From NCBI GenBank assembly GCA_025927435.1, contig JAICLM010000089.1, positions 1 to 8,090 on the forward strand: DNA of 8,090 nt, in the 5' to 3' direction. Of the stretch, positions 1 through 4,773 are shown in pieces; the first letter of the stretch is position 1; each line of letters opens with the position of its first letter. A model generated the notes under the pieces. It did no database searches and was not told the origin of the DNA. It saw only the letters and a program-made list of their open reading frames with translations. A program made the translations under genes and the position numbers. This stretch comes from Thermoleophilia bacterium (lineage in GTDB: Bacteria; Actinomycetota; Thermoleophilia; Gaiellales; Gaiellaceae).

Positions 1-846
1 ACCGTCGAGGCGTACCGCCGCGACCTCACGCACCTGAGCAACTGGCTCGGCCGCTCGCCGGCGGACGCGAGCGCGGACGACCTCGCCGCCTACGTCGCGC
101 AGCTCCGCGCAGACGGGCTCGCGCCGACGACCGCCGCGCGCCGCATTGCCGCGGTCCGCTCCTTCTTTCGGCATCAGGTGCTGCTGGGCGCGCGGGCTGA
201 CAACCCCGCAGCAAATGTCGAGCTCCCGAAGCGCCGCCGGACGCTCCCGCGCACCCTCTCGCCCGCGGAGGTCGAGCGTCTACTGGATGCGGCCGCCGGG
301 ACGACCCCGAGACACCTGCGCGACCGCGCGCTCGGCGAGCTCCTCTACGGCGCCGGCCTGCGGGTCAGCGAAGCGGTCGCGCTCGATCGCCAGTCCGTCG
401 ATCTCGAGAACCGGCTCGTGCGGGCCTTCGGCAAGGGAAGCAAGGAACGCGTCGTCCCGATCGGGCGGGAGGCAGCGGACGCCCTCCGCCGCTACCTCTC
501 GCGCGGCCGGCCCTTTCTCGACCGGCGCCACCGGCAGGAGCTGTTCCTCAACGCGCGGGGCGGGCCGCTCACCCGCGCCGGCGTCTTCCTCATCCTGCGC
601 CGCCTGGCCGACAAGGCAGGGCTCGAGCCCGAGCGCATCCACCCGCACCTCCTGCGCCACTCCTTCGCCACGCACCTGCTCGAGGGAGGCGCCGACCTCC
701 GGGCGGTCCAGGAAATGCTCGGGCATGCCGATCTGGCGACGACGGAGCTCTACACGCACGTATCCGATCGCAGGCGGCGCGAGTTGTACTTCCAGGCGCA
801 CCCGCATGCGCGCCGTTTGAAGGACGCAACGAGAGCAAGGAAGTAG
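1..846 (+). CDS. xerD: Tyrosine recombinase, XerD type (5' end outside window)
   Basis: Site-specific tyrosine recombinase. In the Xer family, XerC and XerD act together at dif to resolve chromosome dimers before cell division. The frame is open from base 1 and gives 281 residues. The N-terminal SAM-like core-binding domain is present from its first helix (residues 1-65); comparison with the usual ~300 aa suggests only about 15-20 residues are missing. The catalytic domain carries the complete set in window numbering: R121 (GAGLRVSEA), K145 (GKGSK), H216 and R219 (HLLRHSFATHLL), H242 (LGHADL) and nucleophile Y251 (TELYTH). The spacings of 24, 3, 23 and 9 residues match E. coli XerD R148/K172/H244/R247/H270/Y279. 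The later internal ATG at 178 would delete most of the DNA-binding domain and is not the start. It is followed after 2 nt by a small membrane protein gene. XerC or another Xer-like integrase cannot be fully excluded, but no phage or integron context is visible. Confidence 0.93.
   Translation, partial: TVEAYRRDLTHLSNWLGRSPADASADDLAAYVAQLRADGLAPTTAARRIAAVRSFFRHQVLLGARADNPAANVELPKRRRTLPRTLSPAEVERLLDAAAGTTPRHLRDRALGELLYGAGLRVSEAVALDRQSVDLENRLVRAFGKGSKERVVPIGREAADALRRYLSRGRPFLDRRHRQELFLNARGGPLTRAGVFLILRRLADKAGLEPERIHPHLLRHSFATHLLEGGADLRAVQEMLGHADLATTELYTHVSDRRRRELYFQAHPHARRLKDATRARK
837..841 (+). promoter_or_regulatory. Shine-Dalgarno AAGGA for the 57-aa membrane zinc-ribbon protein
   Basis: AAGGA, extending to AAGGAAG, lies 7 nt before the ATG at 849, inside the last codons of the recombinase gene. 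It is one of the clearest ribosome binding sites in the window. It supports the following short frame as a translated gene that is co-transcribed with xerD. Confidence 0.6.
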
Positions 847-848
847 GC

Positions 849-1022
849 ATGCACCTCGATCCCCACCTCGCAATCGCCGCCGTCAGCACTCTCGCGGCTG
901 CCTGGCTCATGATCACCGCGGGCCTCGAGAAGAGCGCGCTCGAGCGGCGACGCCGGCGGCGAGTCTGCCCGTCCTGCGGGCGTGAGATTCAGGCTCGCGT
1001 CTGCAGCTCTTGCGCTGGCTGA
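849..1022 (+). CDS. 57-aa membrane-anchored zinc-ribbon microprotein, function unknown
   Basis: I do not recognise this as a named family. The predicted 57-aa protein has a short N-terminus (MHLDPH) and a hydrophobic helix at about residues 7-24, rich in Ala, Leu and Ile. An arginine-rich linker follows (six consecutive Arg, residues 33-38). The C-terminus is a four-cysteine zinc ribbon with C40-P-S-C43-G and C52-S-S-C55 as the likely Zn(II) ligands. The arginines after the helix predict that the ribbon faces the cytoplasm. It starts 2 nt after the xerD stop with a strong AAGGA ribosome binding site, so it is probably translated from the xerD transcript. It ends 4 nt before the stop of the convergent minus-strand gene. 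Start codon, ribosome binding site, domain order and paired CxxC motifs support a real gene. The role, such as a small adaptor or redox/metal sensor, is not deducible. Confidence 0.72.
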   Translation: MHLDPHLAIAAVSTLAAAWLMITAGLEKSALERRRRRRVCPSCGREIQARVCSSCAG

Positions 1023-1026
1023 CCCG

Positions 1027-1530
1027 CTAACGCTTGTCCTGAGCTTTTCGCTTCAGGGACTGAGCAACCGTTCCGGCTGCCTTGCGTAGGTCGGCGTCCG
1101 CATCGTCGTCTGCGGCCAGGCCCTCGAGGAGCACGATCGTGTCCCGCGGGGCCGAGCCGTTCTTCAGCACCAGCACCGCGAGCCGGCGCACCGCCGAGTT
1201 CTCGTCCTCGTCCGCCAGCATCTTGTGCAGGAGCGGCCGCACCGAGTTGACCGTGCTCGGATGGTCGCGGGAGAGAAGCTCGAGCGAGAGCAGCGCGGAA
1301 CCGCGGGCCGCGGGGCTCCCGTCATCCAGACCCCGCCGCAGCAGTTCCTCCTTCGCCCGCCAGCGGAACAGGCCGACCGCGCGAAACGCCACCGCTCGCT
1401 CGCGGAAATCGGAGCTGCGAGCCGCCGCCTCTAGCTCGTCGTCCCACTGTGCACGCAGCTGAGAGAGCTCACGCTCGGAACCAGCCTGCGCAAGCGCCTC
1501 GGCCTGCGCTGCGGCTTCCTGCAACGACAT
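1027..1530 (-). CDS. HEAT-like helical repeat protein, function unknown
   Basis: A predicted soluble, all-helical 167-aa protein. The first 35 residues are Ala/Glu/Gln-rich and look like a charged helix. At least three degenerate helical repeats follow, of the acidic-turn then Arg-Ala-helix type: around 68-90 (DDGSPAARGSALLSLELL), 107-123 (DEDENSAVRRLAVLVL) and 140-160 (ADDDADADLRKAAGTVAQSL). This pattern resembles HEAT/PBS-lyase-like repeats that form protein-interaction scaffolds. No catalytic motif is visible. The ATG at 1530 is chosen because AAGGTG lies 6 nt upstream (plus-strand 1537-1542). The open frame continues to 1857, but that part lies antisense inside isocitrate dehydrogenase and has low-complexity composition. 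The gene is divergent from isocitrate dehydrogenase with 28 nt between starts, and convergent with the small zinc-ribbon gene with 4 nt between stops. Fold assignment is moderate; function is unknown. Confidence 0.72.
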   Translation of the reverse strand: MSLQEAAAQAEALAQAGSERELSQLRAQWDDELEAAARSSDFRERAVAFRAVGLFRWRAKEELLRRGLDDGSPAARGSALLSLELLSRDHPSTVNSVRPLLHKMLADEDENSAVRRLAVLVLKNGSAPRDTIVLLEGLAADDDADADLRKAAGTVAQSLKRKAQDKR

Positions 1531-1536
1531 GCGAGG

Positions 1537-1542
1537 CACCTT
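1537..1542 (-). promoter_or_regulatory. Shine-Dalgarno AAGGTG fixing the start of the HEAT-like gene
   Basis: Read on the minus strand, AAGGTG precedes the ATG at 1530 by 6 nt. It is the reason for choosing this start over longer frames reaching into the neighbouring gene. Confidence 0.5.
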
Positions 1543-1558
1543 AAATAGAGTGGGTGCC
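1541..1558 (+). promoter_or_regulatory. AT-rich patch with candidate -10 elements for divergent genes; possible leaderless start
   Basis: TTAAATAGA is a conspicuous AT island between the two divergent start codons. On the plus strand TAGAGT (1546-1551) fits the actinobacterial TANNNT -10 pattern. It sits 7 nt before the GTG at 1559, the geometry of a leaderless transcript, and no good Shine-Dalgarno precedes that GTG. On the minus strand TATTTA from the same patch could serve the HEAT-like gene. I see no convincing -35 on either strand. The assignment is inferred from geometry. Confidence 0.35.
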
Positions 1559-2656
1559 GTGGCGCATCGGGTTGTTCTCATCCCCGGCGACGGCACGGGG
1601 CCGGAGCTGACAGAGGCGACGCGGCGCGTTCTCGAGGCGACCGGCGCCGAGCTTGAGTGGGACGTGCGCGAGGCGGGCGCGGACGTGATGGAGAAGCACG
1701 GCGGCAACCCGCTGCCTCCCGACGTCCTCGACGCGATCCGCGAGACGGGCGTCGCGCTCAAGGGGCCGATCACGACCCCCGTCGGCGGCGGCTTCCGCTC
1801 GGTCAACGTCGCGCTGCGCAAGGAACTCGACATGTACGGGCAGGTGCGCCCGTGCAAGAGCTATCCCGGCGTCCGCACGCGTTTCGAGGACATCGACCTG
1901 ATCATCGTCCGCGAGAACACGGAGGACCTCTACGCGGGTATCGAGTACGAGCAGGGGACGCCGGAGGCCGCCGAGCTGATCGAGTGGATCGAGAAACGCG
2001 GCGGTCGGCTCCGCCACAACGACGCCGGGATCTCGATCAAGCCGATTTCCGTCACCGGCACGCGCCGCATCTTCGAGTTCGCGTTCGACTACGCCCGCCG
2101 CAACGGCCGCCGCAAGGTTACGGCCGTGCACAAGGCGAACATCATGAAGTTCACGGACGGCCTCTGGCTGCAGGTCGCACGAGAGGTCGCCGCCGAGAAC
2201 GTCGACATCGAGTTCGACGACCGGATCGTGGACAACATGTGCATGCAGCTCGTGCAGCGGCCGGAGGAGTACGACGTCCTCGTGCTGCCGAACCTCTACG
2301 GCGACGTCCTCTCCGATCTCGCCGCGGGGATGATCGGCGGGCTCGGCGTGGCTCCCGGCGCGAACTACGGCGAGTCGGTTGCGGTCTTCGAGCCGACGCA
2401 CGGGTCCGCGCCGAAGTACGCCGGCCAGAACAAGGTCAACCCGATCGCGCAGATGCTGTCAGGCGTCCTCATGCTCCGCCACCTCGACGAGCGCAGCTCC
2501 GCCGACCGGCTCGAGCAGGCGATCGCCGCCGTCATCTCCGAGGGCGAGAGCGTCACCTACGACATGAAGCCGACCCGCGACGACCCGACGGCCGTAGGAA
2601 CGAGCGAGGTCGCGGACGCGGTCATCGAGAAACTGGAGGCTCCGGTTCCGGCGTGA
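1559..2656 (+). CDS. icd: Isocitrate dehydrogenase (single-chain, isocitrate/isopropylmalate dehydrogenase family)
   Basis: Oxidatively decarboxylates isocitrate to 2-oxoglutarate in the cytosolic TCA cycle. The GTG at 1559 gives 365 aa beginning MAHRVVLIPGDGTGPE, the usual family start; the ATG at 1529 would add ten unrelated residues. Isocitrate rather than isopropylmalate use is indicated by SVNVALRK (S81, N83, R87), R97 (GQVRP), R118 (VREN), Y125 (DLYAGIE), K192 (HKANIMK) and metal ligands D225, D249 and D253. The length is that of the short NAD-IDH/IPMDH type rather than the ~415 aa of E. coli Icd. However, the cofactor loop reads HGSAPKYAGQNKVNP, with K286-Y287 and V293 at the positions of E. 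coli NADP determinants K344, Y345 and V351. Y334 matches Y391, whereas R395 is replaced by Pro338. NAD enzymes typically have Asp-Ile at 286-287, so NADP use is inferred. Malate dehydrogenase follows after a 102-nt structured gap. Homoisocitrate or tartrate dehydrogenase activity is less likely. Confidence 0.88.
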   Translation: MAHRVVLIPGDGTGPELTEATRRVLEATGAELEWDVREAGADVMEKHGGNPLPPDVLDAIRETGVALKGPITTPVGGGFRSVNVALRKELDMYGQVRPCKSYPGVRTRFEDIDLIIVRENTEDLYAGIEYEQGTPEAAELIEWIEKRGGRLRHNDAGISIKPISVTGTRRIFEFAFDYARRNGRRKVTAVHKANIMKFTDGLWLQVAREVAAENVDIEFDDRIVDNMCMQLVQRPEEYDVLVLPNLYGDVLSDLAAGMIGGLGVAPGANYGESVAVFEPTHGSAPKYAGQNKVNPIAQMLSGVLMLRHLDERSSADRLEQAIAAVISEGESVTYDMKPTRDDPTAVGTSEVADAVIEKLEAPVPA

Positions 2657-2671
2657 GCACTCACGCGGAAC
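2645..2671 (+). repeat. Stem-loop 1 across the icd stop codon
   Basis: GTTCC (2645-2649) and GCGTGA (2651-2656) pair with TCACGC (2661-2666) and GGAAC (2667-2671). This gives an 11-bp stem with one bulged G (2650) and a GCAC loop. The icd stop TGA lies in the 5' arm. No U-tract follows, so it is not a classical intrinsic terminator. It may stabilise the 3' end of icd or act in a GC-rich terminator without a U tail. Confidence 0.6.
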
Positions 2672-2685
2672 GGGGAGGGGGACTC

Positions 2686-2707
2686 GGGGGAACCGAAAGG
2701 TTCCCCC
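2686..2707 (+). repeat. Stem-loop 2: perfect 9-bp stem with GAAA tetraloop
   Basis: GGGGGAACC (2686-2694) pairs perfectly with GGTTCCCCC (2699-2707) around a GAAA loop (GNRA class, unusually stable). Only TT follows, so it is a poor intrinsic terminator by the U-tract criterion. It lies in the leader of mdh, 3 nt before the third hairpin. Confidence 0.65.
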
Positions 2708-2710
2708 TTG

Positions 2711-2741
2711 CAGCGTGTCCCGCCTTCGGCGGGGCGCGCTG
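2711..2741 (+). repeat. Stem-loop 3: 14-bp stem just upstream of the mdh ribosome binding site
   Basis: The arm 2711-2724 (starting CAGCGTG, ending CCCGCC) pairs along its whole length with 2728-2741 (starting GGCGGG, ending GCGCTG) around a TTC loop. The pairs are twelve Watson-Crick and two G·U (2716-2736 and 2718-2734). The stem ends one base before the A-rich ribosome binding site of mdh, leaving that site single-stranded. It may insulate or position the ribosome site, or be part of a regulated leader. Confidence 0.65.
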
Positions 2742-2742
2742 G

Positions 2743-2748
2743 AAAGGA
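2743..2748 (+). promoter_or_regulatory. Shine-Dalgarno AAAGGA deciding the mdh start
   Basis: AAAGGA precedes the ATG at 2759 by 10 nt, directly after the 14-bp hairpin. It supports this ATG over the upstream in-frame TTG at 2708, which lies between the two hairpins and would add 17 unrelated residues. Confidence 0.5.
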
Positions 2749-2758
2749 AACTAGCCGT

Positions 2759-3682
2759 ATGAGAAGGAAGATCACGATCGTCGGCGCAGGCGCCACGGGC
2801 GCGACGGCCGCGCACATTCTCGCGGCGCGCGACTACGCGGACGTCGTCCTCACGGACATCAAGGAAGGGCTGCCGCAGGGCAAGGCGCTCGATCTGAACC
2901 AGATGGGCCCGATCCTCGGCTTCGAGCCCAACATCACCGGCTCGAACGGCTACGAGGAGTCGGCCGGCTCGAACGTCGTCGTCGTCACCGCGGGTCTGCC
3001 GCGCTCGCCCGGCATGTCTCGCGACGACCTCGTGACGACGAACGAGAAGATCGTGGGGTCCGTCACCGAGCAGATCGTCGCCCAGAGTCCCGACTGCACG
3101 ATTATCGTCCTCTCGAACCCTCTCGACGCGATGTGCCACGTCGCCAAGAGCGTCTCGGGCTTTCCGAAGGAGCGTGTCTTCGGCCAGGCCGGGATTCTCG
3201 ACACCGCCCGGTTCCGCACGTTCATCGCCTGGGAGACCGGCGCCTCCGTCCGCGACGTTCAGGCGCTCGTGCTCGGCGGTCACGGCGACCAGATGGTGCC
3301 CGTCGTCTCGGCGGCGACCGTCGGCGGCGTGCCTCTGCGCAAGCTCGTGCCCGCGGAGAAGATCCAGGAGATGGTCGAGCGCACCGCCACGGGCGGAGGC
3401 GAGGTCGTGCAGCTGCTCGGCACCTCTGCCTGGTACGCACCGGGCGCGGCTGTCGCGGAGATGGTCGACGCCATCCTCCTCGACCAGAAGCGCGTCCTGC
3501 CCTGCACGGCGCTGCTCGAGGGCGAGTACGGGATCGACGGCCTCTACATCGGGGTGCCGGTGAAGCTGGGAGCCGGCGGGATCGAGGAGATAATCGAGCT
3601 CGACCTTTCCGACGACGAGCGCACGGCGCTCGAGCAGAGCGCCGAGGCGGTTCGCGACGTCGTCGGCGTGCTCTCCACCTGA
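2759..3682 (+). CDS. mdh: Malate dehydrogenase, LDH-like type
   Basis: Interconverts L-malate and oxaloacetate with NAD(H) in the cytosolic TCA cycle. The 307-aa length is typical of the LDH-like (tetrameric) malate dehydrogenases such as that of Chloroflexus. The Rossmann loop is GAGATGATAAHIL from residue 9. Asp33 at the end of the second strand (VVLTD) favours NAD over NADP. The active-site loop GLPRSPGMSRDDL has R82 at the position that selects malate (lactate dehydrogenases carry Gln there) and R88. N120 (LSNPLD), D148 and R151 (GILDTARFR), and catalytic H175 (GGHGDQMVP) complete the site. The start is supported by AAAGGA 10 nt upstream. A leader with three stem-loops separates it from icd, which suggests separate or attenuated expression. 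queF follows in the same reading frame after only two codons. No odd residues were noted. Confidence 0.95.
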   Translation: MRRKITIVGAGATGATAAHILAARDYADVVLTDIKEGLPQGKALDLNQMGPILGFEPNITGSNGYEESAGSNVVVVTAGLPRSPGMSRDDLVTTNEKIVGSVTEQIVAQSPDCTIIVLSNPLDAMCHVAKSVSGFPKERVFGQAGILDTARFRTFIAWETGASVRDVQALVLGGHGDQMVPVVSAATVGGVPLRKLVPAEKIQEMVERTATGGGEVVQLLGTSAWYAPGAAVAEMVDAILLDQKRVLPCTALLEGEYGIDGLYIGVPVKLGAGGIEEIIELDLSDDERTALEQSAEAVRDVVGVLST

Positions 3683-3688
3683 GTCGCC

Positions 3689-4045
3689 TTGCTCGAGACG
3701 ATCGAGAACCGGTTCCAGGGGCGTGACTACCTCGTCGAGCTCGGCGCGCCGGAGTTCACCTCGGTCTGCCCGCTCACCGACGCACCCGACTTCGGCGAGC
3801 TCACGATCCGCTACGTCCCTGACGGAAAGCTGTTCGAGCTCAAGTCGCTGCGCGACTACCTGACGTCCTTCCGCGAGCGGAAGATCTTCCAGGAGGAGGT
3901 CGTGAACGAGGTGCTCGAGCAGCTCGTGACCGACGGCGCGCCGCGCTTCGTCGAGGTCGAGGGCGAGTTTGCCGCGCGCGGCGGCATGACCACCCGGGTC
4001 GTGGCGAGCTCCGGAGAGCTTCCGCAGTCGTGGATCTCGGACTGA
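3689..4045 (+). CDS. queF: NADPH-dependent 7-cyano-7-deazaguanine (preQ0) reductase, QueF, single-domain type
   Basis: QueF reduces the nitrile of preQ0 to the amine preQ1 with two NADPH, in the synthesis of the tRNA base queuosine. The 118-aa protein is the short one-domain form of the T-fold. FTSVCPLTDAPDFGEL contains the nucleophile Cys27, which forms the thioimide, and Asp34 seven residues on, matching B. subtilis C55/D62. FELKSLRDYL (49-58) is the QueF NADPH-site signature, and ARGGM lies near the end. Differences from the B. subtilis form: TGQPD is TDAPD, and FRNH..FHE is FRERKIFQE, so the active-site His is Gln68. The TTG at 3689 is the only start before the conserved N-terminus. It lies in the same frame as mdh, 6 nt after its stop, and has no ribosome binding site, so translation is probably coupled to mdh. 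Its 3' end overlaps the SDR gene by 16 nt. QueF-like amidinotransferase is the alternative. Confidence 0.87.
   Translation: MLETIENRFQGRDYLVELGAPEFTSVCPLTDAPDFGELTIRYVPDGKLFELKSLRDYLTSFRERKIFQEEVVNEVLEQLVTDGAPRFVEVEGEFAARGGMTTRVVASSGELPQSWISD
4013..4018 (+). promoter_or_regulatory. Shine-Dalgarno GGAGAG for the SDR gene
   Basis: GGAGAG within the 3' end of queF lies 11 nt before the GTG at 4030. It supports that start and therefore a 16-nt overlap of the two genes. Confidence 0.4.
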
Positions 4046-4773
4046 CCGGCCGCACCGCGCTCGTCAGCGGTGCCTCGTCCGGCCTCGGCCTCGCGAGCGC
4101 CGAGGCGCTGGCCGAGGAGGGAGCCAACGTCGTCCTCTTCGCCCGGCGAGCCGACCAGCTCGAGGACCATGCTGCGCGCCTCGGCGGGGTGGCGGTGGCC
4201 GGTGACGTCAACGAGGACGCCGACCTCGAGCGAGCGGTCGCGACAGCGGCCGAGCGGTTCGGCGGTCTGGACGTCCTCGTCTGGAACGGCGGCGGCCCGC
4301 CGCCCGGCACGGCGAGCGATGCGGACGAGGGGTCGCTGGAATCTGCCTACCGGCTCCTTCTGCGGCCGGCCGTCACGCTCGTGCGGCTGTGTCTCGAGCA
4401 CCTCGAGCGCAGTCCAGCCGGCCGGATCGTGGCGATCACGTCGCTCGCGGCCCAGGAACCGACCACGCATCTCGCTCTCTCGAACACGTTCCGGCCCGCG
4501 CTCACCGGCTGGCTGAAGACGCTCAGCCGGGAGGTCGGCCCCAAGGGCGTCACGGTCAACTGTGTCGCGCCCGGTCGGATCGCAACGGCCCGGCTCGACG
4601 AGCTCTATCCCGGCGGCCCGACCGATGAGCAGCTCGAGGAGATCGCCCTCCGGCGCTGGGGGACGCCGCGGGAGTTCGGCGACGTCGTCTGCTTCCTCGC
4701 CTCCGACCGCGCCCGCTACGTCACCGGGCAGACCCTCGTCGTCGACGGCGGATTGAAGCGGTTCCTGTTTTGA
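4030..4773 (+). CDS. SDR-fold protein lacking the catalytic Tyr and Lys (FabG-like homologue)
   Basis: Short-chain dehydrogenase/reductase fold, 247 aa, cytosolic. The nucleotide-binding loop SGASSGLGLA (13-22) and ARR at 38-40 fit the Rossmann start. VLVWNGGGPPPG (83-93) replaces the usual NNAG. Ser138 (AITS) is at the catalytic serine position. The canonical Tyr and Lys of YxxxK, at 151 and 155 by alignment to FabG, are Ser151 and Arg155 (SNTFR). The rest of the family pattern is intact: VNCVAPGRI (176-184), VTGQTLVVDGG (231-241). This matches a known SDR subgroup described as FabG-like without a perfect cofactor motif or catalytic tetrad. It may be a reductase with altered chemistry, a binding protein, or a pseudoenzyme; the substrate is unknown. 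The GTG start overlaps queF by 16 nt, and the stop overlaps the protease start as TTGA, so it lies within the mdh-queF operon and is likely translationally coupled. Confidence 0.85.
   Translation: MDLGLTGRTALVSGASSGLGLASAEALAEEGANVVLFARRADQLEDHAARLGGVAVAGDVNEDADLERAVATAAERFGGLDVLVWNGGGPPPGTASDADEGSLESAYRLLLRPAVTLVRLCLEHLERSPAGRIVAITSLAAQEPTTHLALSNTFRPALTGWLKTLSREVGPKGVTVNCVAPGRIATARLDELYPGGPTDEQLEEIALRRWGTPREFGDVVCFLASDRARYVTGQTLVVDGGLKRFLF

Noticed and set aside
1..846. Integrase marking a phage, integron or genomic island
   Set aside because: No att repeats, tRNA gene, phage genes or cassette array are visible, and the neighbours are housekeeping genes. The residue spacing fits XerD.
280..873. 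Minus-strand frame of 197 codons antisense to xerD
   Set aside because: No recognisable motif, and it lies entirely opposite the catalytic domain of the recombinase.
1531..1857. N-terminal extension of the HEAT-like protein to 276 aa
   Set aside because: The added part is Ser/Thr/Arg low-complexity sequence antisense to icd. The ATG at 1530 has a good ribosome site.
1541..2401. Long minus-strand open frame of 286 codons antisense to icd
   Set aside because: It is rich in Arg, Asp, Val and Leu, shows no family motif and mirrors the codons of a well-recognised enzyme. Long antisense frames are expected in DNA of this GC content.
2645..2707. Classical Rho-independent terminator after icd
   Set aside because: The hairpins are strong but no U-tract follows either one. 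They are reported as structured RNA rather than as an intrinsic terminator.
1657..2754. Plus-strand open frame of 365 codons overlapping icd in another frame
   Set aside because: The product is extremely Arg-rich with no domain pattern. It is a frame shadow of icd.
2708..2758. TTG start adding 17 residues to malate dehydrogenase
   Set aside because: The added residues are not family-like and the region forms a 14-bp hairpin. The ATG at 2759 has AAAGGA at 10 nt.
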